64,000 bases of DNA from assembly GCF_022606465.1 (NCBI RefSeq), contig NZ_JALBUF010000008.1:1-64000 (forward strand). Reading direction: 5' to 3'. The notes under the pieces were generated by a model. It was not told the origin of the DNA. It was given only the letters and a program-made list of their open reading frames with translations, and ran no database searches. Positions 9,201 to 17,990 of this stretch are shown one piece after another. Source of the stretch: Sulfoacidibacillus ferrooxidans. GTDB lineage: Bacteria; Bacillota; Bacilli; Alicyclobacillales; SLC66. Position 1 is the first letter of the stretch, and every line of letters begins with the position of its first letter. Made by a program: the position numbers and the translations under genes.

Positions 9201-9959
9201 TCATTGACCTGAAAGGAAGAGCATCCCTTCTTTTGTTTGTGGTGTGCTAAAAAACTGCTTGGTTTCTGTAGCTTCAACAAGTTGTCCACCAGCCATGAAC
9301 CAAGTCCACTGACTTACTCGCTCCGCTTGTTCAAGATTATGTGTTACCCATAATATCGTCGTTTGATGATCTTTGTGAATTTGTAAGACCCACTCCTCTA
9401 CATCGCGTGCAGCAGACGGATCCAATGCAGAAGTAATTTCATCTAATAATAATATGCTTGGTTTTGTAGCAAGCACGCGTGCCAGTGCAACACGCTGTTT
9501 TTGTCCGCCAGACAGATCACTAGCATCACGATGAAGCAGGTTAGTTGGCAATCCGACTTTTGTTAAATAACTCTCTGGATTTTCAAGAGTTGACCCTTGT
9601 AGGGTTTGTGCTAATGAAAGATTATGTAGCACGGTTCCTGGAAACATCGTAGGTGATTGAAAGACAAGTCCAACATTACGTCGAAGCTCTGTAATGTTCC
9701 ACTCAAGTACGTTTTTTCCCTCGATAAGAACATCACCCGAATCGGCTGTAAGCAATAAATTGCAAAGTGCTAATAAGGTACTCTTTCCACTTCCGGATGG
9801 CCCGATCAGAGAAACAATATTCCCTTTGGGTACACTACCAGAAATCCCATTGAGAGTAGGTGTCAATTCTCCTTTTATAGAAAAAGATTTTACGACATGT
9901 TCAAATGTAATGGCAGCCGGAATGAACGTCAGAGCGATAGTATCTCTACCTCCCATCAT
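9201..9959 (-). CDS. fetA: FetA-type ABC transporter ATP-binding protein
   Basis: This is the ATPase partner of the FetB-like permease. The Walker A is GPSGSGKST near residue 50, the Q-loop is GLVFQSP, the signature is LSGGQKQRVALARVL, the Walker B is ILLLDEITSALD and the switch histidine is in WVTHN. Start choice is uncertain. The two ATGs at 9959 and 9956 lack a good ribosome site and overlap the end of the upstream glycosylase gene by about 14 bp. A gggaggt occurs just inside the reading frame, so translation may start slightly later at a non-ATG codon. An iron-export role is inferred by family. Confidence 0.87.
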   Translation of the reverse strand: MMGGRDTIALTFIPAAITFEHVVKSFSIKGELTPTLNGISGSVPKGNIVSLIGPSGSGKSTLLALCNLLLTADSGDVLIEGKNVLEWNITELRRNVGLVFQSPTMFPGTVLHNLSLAQTLQGSTLENPESYLTKVGLPTNLLHRDASDLSGGQKQRVALARVLATKPSILLLDEITSALDPSAARDVEEWVLQIHKDHQTTILWVTHNLEQAERVSQWTWFMAGGQLVEATETKQFFSTPQTKEGMLFLSGQ

Positions 9960-10548
9960 GTGCAAGTTTATGGTGTTGTGCAGAGAGTTCAGCATACCGA
10001 AAACAATCCGTGGTATGATCCATGATCATTCCCGTTGCCTGCATGAAACTGTAGCAAATTGTACTCCCTACAAATGTAAAACCTTTCAGCTTCAACTCTT
10101 TACTCATACGATCAGAAAGAGGTGTATTCACGGGAACCTCTTCTTTAGTTTTCCATTCATTGATGACAGGTTGCCCATCGACAAAACCCCATATAAATGA
10201 AGAAAAAGATCCATACGTAGCTTGAATTGCAAGATACGCTTTAGCGTTATTAATAGCCGATTGAAGTTTGAGGCGATTTCTAATAATTCCTTTATCCTGC
10301 ATAAGAATAGCCAAGCGATCCTCGTCGTATATGGCTACTTTTTGAGGATTAAAAGAATCAAATGCAGAACGAAAATGATCCCTTTTTTTTAAGATCGTAT
10401 AAAAACTTAATCCAGCCTGAGCGCCCTCTAAAATAAGAAATTCAAAGAAGGTTCGATCGTCATAGACTGGCACTCCCCACTCCGTATCGTGGTACTTTAT
10501 ATAAAGTGGATCTGAAGTTACGTATGCACAGCGACTGATCACAAGCAC
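9946..10548 (-). CDS. tag: DNA-3-methyladenine glycosylase I
   Basis: This is a 200-residue base-excision glycosylase of the Tag family, which removes 3-methyladenine from alkylated DNA. The N terminus SRCAYVTSDPLYIKYHDTEWG is close to the family consensus, with the cysteine and histidine of the zinc site. LILEGAQAGLSFYTIL is the conserved helix-hairpin-helix region, and the terminal MDHTTDCFRY contributes the other zinc ligands. Its 3' end overlaps the start of the FetA-like gene, so translational coupling is possible. A DNA-repair gene beside an iron exporter is a sensible pairing against oxidative or metal stress, but that is inference. Confidence 0.92.
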   Translation of the reverse strand: MLVISRCAYVTSDPLYIKYHDTEWGVPVYDDRTFFEFLILEGAQAGLSFYTILKKRDHFRSAFDSFNPQKVAIYDEDRLAILMQDKGIIRNRLKLQSAINNAKAYLAIQATYGSFSSFIWGFVDGQPVINEWKTKEEVPVNTPLSDRMSKELKLKGFTFVGSTICYSFMQATGMIMDHTTDCFRYAELSAQHHKLAHDGR

Positions 10549-10564
10549 ACTCCCTTATTTATTT

Positions 10565-11362
10565 TCAAATGGATCGAATGGCACCGCCATCAACAAAGAT
10601 CGTTTGACCCGTCATATAAGAATTGGCGGAGGACAACAAAAAAGCCGCGACTTTGCCAAATTCATCCGGTTGCCCATACCGTTCCATAGGAATTCGAGAT
10701 TGTTCTAGCAAACGCACTTCATCCAATGTTTTTTGCTCACGAAGCGAGCGCTGTTCATCAAGTGATTGTACCCGATCGGTATGAATACGACCTGGAGCTA
10801 CATTGAAAATATAAATTTGATCTTTTGCAACCTCAGTTGCGAGCGTTTTTAACATAGCCATAGTTGCCGTTCGAACCGTATTGGATAGAATCAGGTTGGG
10901 AATCGGTTCTTTAACAGAAACAGAAGAGACGTTCAATATTTTACCCCCACCCTGCGCGCGCATATGTGGCAAAGTTTCACGAATCAGTCGCACGACACTC
11001 ATGAGATTTTGATTGACAGCAGCTGCCCACTGTTCGTCATTGATTTGATCAAATGTACCAGCCGGTGGCCCACCTGCATTGGTAACCAATCGATCAATGC
11101 CACCCATAATTTCTACACTTTGTGTTATGAGATTCGTTATGTCGCTCTCTTTTGTTACATCTGCTGCTATCACATGAAGACGGGAATCACTGATCCCTAG
11201 TGTCGCGATTAACTCATGGCGCGTAGAAGTGAGCTTGTCTATATTGCGGCTAGCAATAACGACTTCACACCCTTCTCGCAAAAGTTCCGTTGCAATAGCT
11301 TTCCCTAGTCCTTGTGAAGCGGCTGTTACAACAGCCCGCTTATCTTGAAGTCCTAGATCCAT
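10565..11362 (-). CDS. Atypical SDR-family protein (catalytic Tyr replaced)
   Basis: This is a 265-residue short-chain dehydrogenase-like protein with the nucleotide motif TAASQGLG, and NAGGPPAG in place of the usual NNAG. After the conserved VSS, the position expected to hold YxxxK instead reads LSNTVR, so the catalytic tyrosine and lysine look like serine and arginine. The rest of the fold, including a C-terminal FVDGG motif, is normal. A subfamily with this substitution is known among Bacillus FabG paralogues with no firm function. The ATG at 11362 is chosen because gggagg lies 7 nt upstream. Confidence 0.85.
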   Translation of the reverse strand: MDLGLQDKRAVVTAASQGLGKAIATELLREGCEVVIASRNIDKLTSTRHELIATLGISDSRLHVIAADVTKESDITNLITQSVEIMGGIDRLVTNAGGPPAGTFDQINDEQWAAAVNQNLMSVVRLIRETLPHMRAQGGGKILNVSSVSVKEPIPNLILSNTVRTATMAMLKTLATEVAKDQIYIFNVAPGRIHTDRVQSLDEQRSLREQKTLDEVRLLEQSRIPMERYGQPDEFGKVAAFLLSSANSYMTGQTIFVDGGAIRSI

Positions 11363-11407
11363 AGCAAAACCTCCCAACTGATTCTGTAACCTAATGGCAA
11401 CAGTTAT

Positions 11408-12424
11408 TTAGTAATACACGCGCAATAATACAGTCCGTAAAGTACAGGATAGTTCGTATTCATCTAGTGTAGCAGGAATAAGTATAAGTTCACCTGGAGA
11501 GAGAGAAAGCGTAGCTAGTTCTCCATTATCAGCGCTATAAGTCAATTCAGTATGACCATGTACACAGATGAGGATGTCAGGATTTTGTATGTTTCCTCGT
11601 TTCAAAGTAATACATTGCTTAGAGGACGCGGTAAAGAGATCGTCTTCGTTCGAAAGAGGATCACACACAATCTCATCAATTGTAAAATATGGACAGTTTA
11701 ATCGAGTTCTCATACGCGAGTGAGTTTGATTACTTGCTTTGACAGGTATTGAATTAGACGTGGTTTCAGTATAATGTAACACCTCTGCTGCAGCATCTAC
11801 ATGGAGCATACGCTCTTTCCCCGCTTCATCCACACGCTCCCAATCGTAAACACGGTATGTTACATCAGATGTTTGTTGAATTTCAATGACAGTAGTATGT
11901 GCCAGTAAAGCGTGTAAAGTACCAGAAGGTACATAGACGACATCGCCATTTTCAATAGTTCGATAGGAAAGATGTGATAAAACATCCGCGTTTTTCACCG
12001 CATTTGTATAGTCTTCACGACAACTAAAATGATGACCGTAGCATATTTTCTTTTCCGGTCCTGCATCTAACACATACCAAGCTTCCGTTTTTCCAAAATC
12101 GCCTTCATGAAGTTGTGCATATGCATCGTCAGGGTGAACCTGAACAGACAGATGCAAAGAAGCCTCTAGATACTTAATTAACAAAGGAAATCGGGGCTGT
12201 GGCGACGCCCCGAGATACGCTTGTGGATACGCTTCTATTAACTCTTGTAACGATAGTCCAGCAAATGCCCCTTCGGTAATCATACTGGTAGCACTAGGAT
12301 GGCCAGACAAGACCCAATACTCTCCGATCGGTTCATCGATTGATGTGTGAAACTGTGATTTTAACACGTGCCCGCCCCACATTCTTTTGACGGGAATCGC
12401 AGAAAATTTTACTGGTGTGAACAT
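11408..12424 (-). CDS. manA: Mannose-6-phosphate isomerase, class I
   Basis: This zinc-dependent cupin enzyme interconverts fructose-6-phosphate and mannose-6-phosphate. The opening FSAIPVKRMWGG matches the family, and the zinc-site pieces VQVHPDD, KTEAWYVL and PSGTLHAL are all present. The C-terminal cupin half is shorter and divergent, as in Bacillus ManA. Its 338 residues are standard. The start at 12424 has tggag 11 nt upstream. It begins 26 bp after the aldehyde dehydrogenase gene, so it may share that transcript. Confidence 0.9.
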   Translation of the reverse strand: MFTPVKFSAIPVKRMWGGHVLKSQFHTSIDEPIGEYWVLSGHPSATSMITEGAFAGLSLQELIEAYPQAYLGASPQPRFPLLIKYLEASLHLSVQVHPDDAYAQLHEGDFGKTEAWYVLDAGPEKKICYGHHFSCREDYTNAVKNADVLSHLSYRTIENGDVVYVPSGTLHALLAHTTVIEIQQTSDVTYRVYDWERVDEAGKERMLHVDAAAEVLHYTETTSNSIPVKASNQTHSRMRTRLNCPYFTIDEIVCDPLSNEDDLFTASSKQCITLKRGNIQNPDILICVHGHTELTYSADNGELATLSLSPGELILIPATLDEYELSCTLRTVLLRVYY

Positions 12425-12449
12425 AGAGAGATCAACTCCAACTTCACTC

Positions 12450-13934
12450 TTACTTAATTCCAAAAGGATTGAGTGGTTTTTCACCAATATACGCTAAAAT
12501 GCTTTTCGTTTCAGTATAAAGATCAAGCGATTCAATCGCTAGTTCGCGGCCAAATCCAGACTGCTTATATCCACCGAATGGAAGACCAGGAAAAGCAGAA
12601 AACGGATTATTAATCATAATTATCCCAGCTTTCAACTGTGCAGCTACTCGGTGCGCACGACCAAAATTCTGTGTCCACAAAGAAGCGGCCAATCCATAGA
12701 TTGTATCATTGGCCATGGCGATCACTTCATTGTCATTAGCAAATGGAATGATGACAATGACAGGCCCAAATATCTCTTCTTGTGCCACTTTCATATGATT
12801 GTTAACATCCGCTATCACCGTTGGCATGTACCAATGTCCGCGTTCAAAGGTAGCTCCTTCTGGACGCATACCACCATAAACGACACGAGCACCCTGTGCT
12901 TTAGCAGATTGCACGTATCCGTCAATCACACGTACTTGCTGATCCGAGATGATTGCGCCCACATGTGTTTCTGATTCTAACGGGTTCCCCATACGCAGTT
13001 TTTTTGCCTTCTCTACAAATGCATCAACAAACGCATCATAGATGGATTCATGAACAAATAACCGCGACCTTGCTTCACATGATTGACCGGTATTGTAGTA
13101 AATCCCAAACAATGCACCATCAATCGCTGCATCAAAGTCAGCATCTGCAAAAACGATATTCGGTGATTTCCCACCTAACTCTAACGTTACACGTTTAATG
13201 GTTTGCGACGCTCGCGCCATGATATCTTTACCTGTGGATGTCTCTCCGGTAAATGCAACCTTGTCTACACCAGGGTGCTCAACTAAATAAGCTCCAACAT
13301 CCGCTCCACTACCAGTGATAACATTAATAACTCCGTCTGGCACACCAGCTTCTTGACATATTTCTGTTAACACAATCGCGGTAATAGGTGTTAAGCTAGC
13401 TGGTTTTAAGATAATCGTACATCCTGCAGCAAGTGCAGGAGCTAGTTTCCAAGCGGCCATCATGAACGGATAGTTCCATGGAATAATCTGCGCACAAACA
13501 CCCACAGGTTCTTTCACAGTATAATTCAAAAAACCATTCGGTACTGATTTTGTTTTCCCCTCATGAACGAGTGCAGCGGCCGCATACAATTCAAAATCCT
13601 CTATCGCTTGTAATACTTGTCCCTTGGCATTGGCAAGTGATTTACCACTATTTTGAACTTCTAATTCGCAAAGTTCGTCAAATCGTTCTCTTAAAATAGC
13701 CGCAATTTTATTGAGCACTTGTGAACGCTTAGCCGCAGAAAATCTTGCCCATTTTCCTTGCGTCAATGCCTGTCTTGCCGCATCCACAGCACGATCAACA
13801 TCTTGTCTCGTAGCTTTAGCCACTTTAGCTATCACTTCGCCTGTGGCAGGATTCTCCGTTTCAAAAAATTCTCCATTTTCGCTGTCCACATGTTTGCCGT
13901 TAATGATCAGTTGATATGTATCTTTAAGTAACAT
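12450..13934 (-). CDS. NAD(P)-dependent aldehyde dehydrogenase (candidate phenylacetaldehyde dehydrogenase)
   Basis: This is an ALDH-superfamily enzyme of 494 residues that oxidises an aldehyde to the acid. The active-site glutamate is in TLELGGKSPN (about residue 255), and the nucleophilic cysteine is in NTGQSCEARSR (about residue 290). The oxyanion asparagine is in IIPWNYPF. It follows paaK by about 35 bp on the same strand and has aaggagag before the ATG. This context suggests that it feeds phenylacetate into the Paa pathway from phenylacetaldehyde. Betaine-aldehyde-type substrates cannot be excluded from sequence. Confidence 0.88.
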   Translation of the reverse strand: MLLKDTYQLIINGKHVDSENGEFFETENPATGEVIAKVAKATRQDVDRAVDAARQALTQGKWARFSAAKRSQVLNKIAAILRERFDELCELEVQNSGKSLANAKGQVLQAIEDFELYAAAALVHEGKTKSVPNGFLNYTVKEPVGVCAQIIPWNYPFMMAAWKLAPALAAGCTIILKPASLTPITAIVLTEICQEAGVPDGVINVITGSGADVGAYLVEHPGVDKVAFTGETSTGKDIMARASQTIKRVTLELGGKSPNIVFADADFDAAIDGALFGIYYNTGQSCEARSRLFVHESIYDAFVDAFVEKAKKLRMGNPLESETHVGAIISDQQVRVIDGYVQSAKAQGARVVYGGMRPEGATFERGHWYMPTVIADVNNHMKVAQEEIFGPVIVIIPFANDNEVIAMANDTIYGLAASLWTQNFGRAHRVAAQLKAGIIMINNPFSAFPGLPFGGYKQSGFGRELAIESLDLYTETKSILAYIGEKPLNPFGIK

Positions 13935-13968
13935 TATTTTTCTCTCCTTGTTATTTTTATGTACATCA

Positions 13969-15297
13969 TTACAGTTGGCGCTGATCGATCATACGCACAG
14001 CTTTTCCTTCGCTGCGGGGAAGTGTCTTTGGCGACAATAGCTCTACGTGAGTAGAGATCAATAACCGATCACGCAAGGCTTCCGCTAGTGTGCTCGATAT
14101 GAACTGATACTGTTGTGCTTCTGAATCCACTGGACCATGCAAATCAATAGATTGCTCAGATACTTCTACTCGAACGGTTAGACGATCCAAAGATCCTGTT
14201 CGTTCGATCACCACTTGATAGTTTGGCGTTAACTGATGATGTTCAAGAACGATAGATTCGATTTCTGTAGGAAATACATTCACCCCACGTACAATGATCA
14301 TATCGTCCACTCGTCCCTTGATTCTAGACATTCTTTGATGCGTTCGCCCACATCTACAAGGCTCAGGCTGGAGTGATGCAAGGTCACCCGTTCGATAGCG
14401 GATAATTGGAAGCGCTTCCTTTGTTAATGAAGTAAATACCAGTTCACCTATTTCCCCTGGTTCTAGTGGCTCCCCTGTTTTTGAATCGATCACTTCCACA
14501 TAAAAATGATCTTCTGCTATGTGTAATCCATCTTGCATCGAACATTCCATCGCTACACCTGGACCGATGACTTCAGATAGTCCGTAAATATCGAATGCAC
14601 GGATACCTAACTTTTCCTCTAGTGTACGACGCATCCCTTCTGTCCAAGGTTCTGCACCAAAAATCCCATACTCGAGGCTCGTATGCCTAGGATCTTTACC
14701 TTGCGCCTCCATCATTTCAGCCATAGTTAAAATATACGAAGGGGTGCCTGCAATTCCGCGCGGTTGAAAATCTTCAATAATAGTCACTTGACGTGGTGTA
14801 TTTCCACCTGATATTGGGATGACAGACATACCTAGCCTTTCCGCCCCAGCGTGTAGACCAAGCCCCCCTGTGAAGAGGCCATAGCCATAAGCATTATGAA
14901 AGATATCCCCCGCTCTGCCACCTGCAGTGACAATGGCACGTGCTACAATCGTACTCCACATATCCAAATCATTTTTTGTATAAGCAACAACAGTAGGTTT
15001 TCCCTTTGTGCCAGAAGATCCGTGATAGCGAGCCACTTCATTTTTTGCAACCGCAAGTAATCCAAAAGGATAATGCGAACGAAGATCTCCTTTTATCGTA
15101 AATGGCAACCTCCGAATATCCGATAATTGTCTGATATCTCGTGGATGTACTCCTGCTAAAGCAAATGATTCGTGATAAAAAGGTACTCGCTCATACACTC
15201 TGTGTAGCGTCTCTTGCAATCTTGTCAGTTGCAACGCTTCAAGTTCTGACCGCGACATCGATTCTATCGTTGGTTGTAACGTGACTACTCCCCCCAC
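13969..15297 (-). CDS. paaK: Phenylacetate-CoA ligase
   Basis: This ANL-family ligase converts phenylacetate to phenylacetyl-CoA. The phosphate-binding loop YHGSSGTKGKPTVVAYT lies near residue 95. The segments IYGLSEVIGPG, IRYRTGD and GRVDDMIIVRGVNVFPTEIE are diagnostic of PaaK. The N terminus MSRSELEALQLTRL with YERVPFY is also family-typical. At 442 residues it has the usual size. The start is probably the GTG overlapping the paaD stop (TAGTG), which implies translational coupling. An ATG 13 codons downstream is a weaker alternative. Confidence 0.95.
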   Translation of the reverse strand: MGGVVTLQPTIESMSRSELEALQLTRLQETLHRVYERVPFYHESFALAGVHPRDIRQLSDIRRLPFTIKGDLRSHYPFGLLAVAKNEVARYHGSSGTKGKPTVVAYTKNDLDMWSTIVARAIVTAGGRAGDIFHNAYGYGLFTGGLGLHAGAERLGMSVIPISGGNTPRQVTIIEDFQPRGIAGTPSYILTMAEMMEAQGKDPRHTSLEYGIFGAEPWTEGMRRTLEEKLGIRAFDIYGLSEVIGPGVAMECSMQDGLHIAEDHFYVEVIDSKTGEPLEPGEIGELVFTSLTKEALPIIRYRTGDLASLQPEPCRCGRTHQRMSRIKGRVDDMIIVRGVNVFPTEIESIVLEHHQLTPNYQVVIERTGSLDRLTVRVEVSEQSIDLHGPVDSEAQQYQFISSTLAEALRDRLLISTHVELLSPKTLPRSEGKAVRMIDQRQL

Positions 15298-15818
15298 TAA
15301 ACAAATTTCATCCCTTCAAAAGGCTGTTTACAATGAGTGCAGTAATAAATTGCACGGCAAGCAGTGGGACCAAATAAACTGACGACATGTGTTTGCTCTG
15401 AACCACAATAAACGCAATGTGGAACTGTTGCACTAGAAAATTCGGCAGGGGGTGCAGCAATGCCAAATTGGTGTAATTGTAAAAGTCCTTGCTCAGACAT
15501 TCGATCTGTCGTCCACGGAATATCCATGATAAATCGAACAGTCACCGTTCGTACGCCGTCTATTTTTGCTAGTTTTGTCTCTACATCTCTACGAATGAAG
15601 TCGAGAGCAGGGCATCCCATAAAAGTGGGAATCAGGTCGATCTCTACATGGCCATTTTCTTGGTGAACTTGATGCACCATTCCTAATTCAATTAAACTAA
15701 TCGTTGGCATTTCAGGATCTTTTATCTCCTGTAAGCATCGTACAATTTGCTCATCTAATGTTTCAGTCCACTTACATCCTTCATCATTGTGATTTTGATC
15801 ATCAACTCGATTTAGCAT
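15297..15818 (-). CDS. paaD: Phenylacetate-CoA oxygenase subunit PaaD
   Basis: This MIP18/DUF59-type protein is associated with the phenylacetyl-CoA epoxidase and probably helps iron or cluster assembly. The N-terminal half has the DPEMPTISLIELGMV motif, and GCPALDFIRRDVE follows. The C terminus carries four cysteines in CxxC pairs (CVYCG and CTHCKQPF), which form the usual zinc-ribbon tail. I start at the ATG at 15818, with aaggaaa upstream, giving 173 residues. It overlaps the start of paaK by 1 bp. Confidence 0.92.
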   Translation of the reverse strand: MLNRVDDQNHNDEGCKWTETLDEQIVRCLQEIKDPEMPTISLIELGMVHQVHQENGHVEIDLIPTFMGCPALDFIRRDVETKLAKIDGVRTVTVRFIMDIPWTTDRMSEQGLLQLHQFGIAAPPAEFSSATVPHCVYCGSEQTHVVSLFGPTACRAIYYCTHCKQPFEGMKFV

Positions 15819-15843
15819 CTTGGTTTCCTTCTTTCTTTTTACT

Positions 15844-16596
15844 TTACCAAGTTGCATGTACATCAGTACCTGAGACTTCCACCATCGTTGATAGTATATT
15901 GTCTAGGTGTTTAGAATGATGACCCGATCGTCCAAGACTCTGCCCTTGTAAAGGGTTACCCGGCCATTCATAGCCAACTCGTATAAATAAAGGGCGTACA
16001 ATTCCCTCCCATATGGCGTAGGTTTCAGCTGGCGTTTTTGTAAAAATACCTTGTGCGATGATATCACTCTCATCCTCACCTAATGAAAATAAATCATCAA
16101 GATATGGCCACAGTTCACAAATTGCTCGTACGGTTTTGGCTTTTGCTACTCCTCCTACAATTAGAAGTCTCTCAAACCACGTTTGCATGTGAAGCGTGTG
16201 ATAGCGTTCTTCGCGAAGCATCTTATCTGCTCCTTGACGCAATGCAACAATCTTAGACTCAAGCAAGGTCTGTAACCTTACTTGTTCAAACATATTGTAA
16301 AAGTAGCTTCGTACAATCGTATAAGCCCAATCGCCATTTGGAAGTTCTAACATATACGCGTTACGTCTTTCTGCTGCTGGTCGTTCAAATGCTTCATGAT
16401 CAGCTGTCGTTTGTAATTCATTTGCCAATAAACCATAAAAATAATTGGCATGCCCTACCTCATCTTGTGCAATCGAACTAAATGCAATATCTTCCTCTAG
16501 ATCTGGAGCTAAACCTAGCCACTCAGATTGCCTATGCCCGGCTATCCATTCGTCGTCAGCTAGTTGATATAAAAAAGCAACTAGTGCAGTATTCAT
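15844..16596 (-). CDS. paaC: Phenylacetate-CoA oxygenase subunit PaaC
   Basis: This is the structural ferritin-like subunit of the phenylacetyl-CoA 1,2-epoxidase, which stabilises PaaA. The sequences LYQLADDEWIAGHRQSEWLG and AFSSIAQDEVGHANYFYGLL are conserved in PaaC. The helical body and length (250 residues) fit. The ATG at 16596 has gggagg 7 nt upstream. It sits between paaB and paaD with short gaps, in a single operon. Confidence 0.94.
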   Translation of the reverse strand: MNTALVAFLYQLADDEWIAGHRQSEWLGLAPDLEEDIAFSSIAQDEVGHANYFYGLLANELQTTADHEAFERPAAERRNAYMLELPNGDWAYTIVRSYFYNMFEQVRLQTLLESKIVALRQGADKMLREERYHTLHMQTWFERLLIVGGVAKAKTVRAICELWPYLDDLFSLGEDESDIIAQGIFTKTPAETYAIWEGIVRPLFIRVGYEWPGNPLQGQSLGRSGHHSKHLDNILSTMVEVSGTDVHATW

Positions 16597-16626
16597 TACA
16601 TAACCTCCCAAACACACTCTTTTCCT

Positions 16627-16965
16627 TCAATCGCGTACAAGGTCATCAATTGTCATCACCCGTTGCTTTAGCGCCTTCCATTGATGGGCATTATCTGCAT
16701 ATCCTGCAACTTCTCTATAGTCTTTTCCTAGTTCGCGATTGGAAAAGAAAGATGAATCAGTCGGAGATTGATAGATATTATTTTGTCGTACAACCCAAAG
16801 ATTCACTGCCTTTTCCCGACGCAAGAAGCTCTCTCTTGCTACTTGGACGGCTAAACTATCAGAAGGTGCTACGACACTTCCTACATGTTGATGGTATGAC
16901 AATGGATCCTTTTGAACAAAGACTTCAAATACATCGTAGTGGAGCGCCTCTTCATCTTTTCCCAC
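16627..16965 (-). CDS. paaB: Phenylacetate-CoA oxygenase subunit PaaB
   Basis: This is the small bridging subunit of the phenylacetyl-CoA epoxidase (112 residues). YDVFEVFVQKDPLSYHQHVGSV is the conserved N-terminal portion, and FLRREKAVNLWVV plus an R-E-V-A-G-Y tail complete the family pattern. It starts at GTG with agaggcgg upstream. The gaps to paaA (28 bp) and paaC (30 bp) are small, consistent with one operon. Confidence 0.94.
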   Translation of the reverse strand: MGKDEEALHYDVFEVFVQKDPLSYHQHVGSVVAPSDSLAVQVARESFLRREKAVNLWVVRQNNIYQSPTDSSFFSNRELGKDYREVAGYADNAHQWKALKQRVMTIDDLVRD

Positions 16966-16993
16966 AATATTCCGCCTCTTTCTAGTGATCTTC

Positions 16994-17935
16994 CTAGATC
17001 ACATGCATGAACTCATTGGCGCGAAGCATCGCGTCTCGCACCCATTTTTGACCTTCATGAGCTTGACGTCGCAATTCAATTCGCTCCTGTGATTTAGGAC
17101 CAGAGTTATGCATCACCATAGCAGAAAACCATTCCCACTCCGGATCAGAGTACGTCCATAGCTGTTCTACTTCATCAAAATGAAGCAATGGATCAGGTAT
17201 AGTCATTCCAAGCGCCTTAATGCGTGGAACGTAGCGCGTCAAAAACTTTTGTCGCAGTTCTTCGTTTGTTTTGGTTCGAATCTTATAGGATAGCATTGTA
17301 CGAGATGCTGTAGACATATCTGGAGGACCAAAAAAGAACATCATCGAAGGCCACCAGCGATCAATCGCCGACTGTAGCATGGCACGTTGTACAGGAGTCC
17401 CCTGTGCGAGTGCAAGCACGATAGACTCCCCATGTTGCATATGGAAACTTTCTTCCGCGCAGATGCGTTGTAACACACGTGCATAAGGTGCATAAGAGCT
17501 ATCTAATAAGGACGCTTGCGTAATAATGGCACCGCCATCAACAAAGAAACCAATAATTCCTGCATCTGCCCACGTAGGTGCCTCCATGTGAAATACATTG
17601 TGAAATTTAACTCGTTGATTGAAAACGTCTTCAATGAAATCATCACGAACTTTTCCAAGTGGTTGTGCTAAGTCTTCTGCGACACTTAAAAGAAGTTGTC
17701 CATGCCCGATTTCGTCTTGAACTTTAGCCATTAAAGCCAATTTACGTCGTAAGTTAGGTGCCTTTGGAACCCATTCTTTCTCTGGATACGCCCCCATAAT
17801 CTCGCTAATTCCATGCATGTGGATTTGCTTAATCAGTAGTTTCCTATAATCATCAGGCATCCAGTCTGTCGATTCAATTTTTTCGCCGCGTTCAATTCGC
17901 GCCATAAATAAAGCATGCTGTTCACTTTGTTCCAA
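16994..17935 (-). CDS. paaA: Phenylacetate-CoA oxygenase catalytic subunit PaaA
   Basis: This is the diiron catalytic subunit that epoxidises the aromatic ring of phenylacetyl-CoA. The helices holding the iron ligands are visible as KVQDEIGHGQLLLSVAEDL and ICAEESFHMQHGE, with further acidic helices between them. At 313 residues it has the standard length. The start is a TTG with ggaggg 7 nt upstream. It is the first structural gene after the tetR regulator. No PaaE reductase gene occurs in the window, so electrons must come from a protein encoded elsewhere. Confidence 0.95.
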   Translation of the reverse strand: MEQSEQHALFMARIERGEKIESTDWMPDDYRKLLIKQIHMHGISEIMGAYPEKEWVPKAPNLRRKLALMAKVQDEIGHGQLLLSVAEDLAQPLGKVRDDFIEDVFNQRVKFHNVFHMEAPTWADAGIIGFFVDGGAIITQASLLDSSYAPYARVLQRICAEESFHMQHGESIVLALAQGTPVQRAMLQSAIDRWWPSMMFFFGPPDMSTASRTMLSYKIRTKTNEELRQKFLTRYVPRIKALGMTIPDPLLHFDEVEQLWTYSDPEWEWFSAMVMHNSGPKSQERIELRRQAHEGQKWVRDAMLRANEFMHVI

Positions 17936-17990
17936 CTGTCATCCCTCCGTTACAGATTCAACTGTGTCATAAGAATGAGATCATCTGCAT

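Noticed and set aside
10964-11200. Plus-strand frames opposite SDR, ALDH and spoVA genes
   Set aside because: They are shadow frames opposite strongly supported genes, with no ribosome sites and no recognisable motifs.
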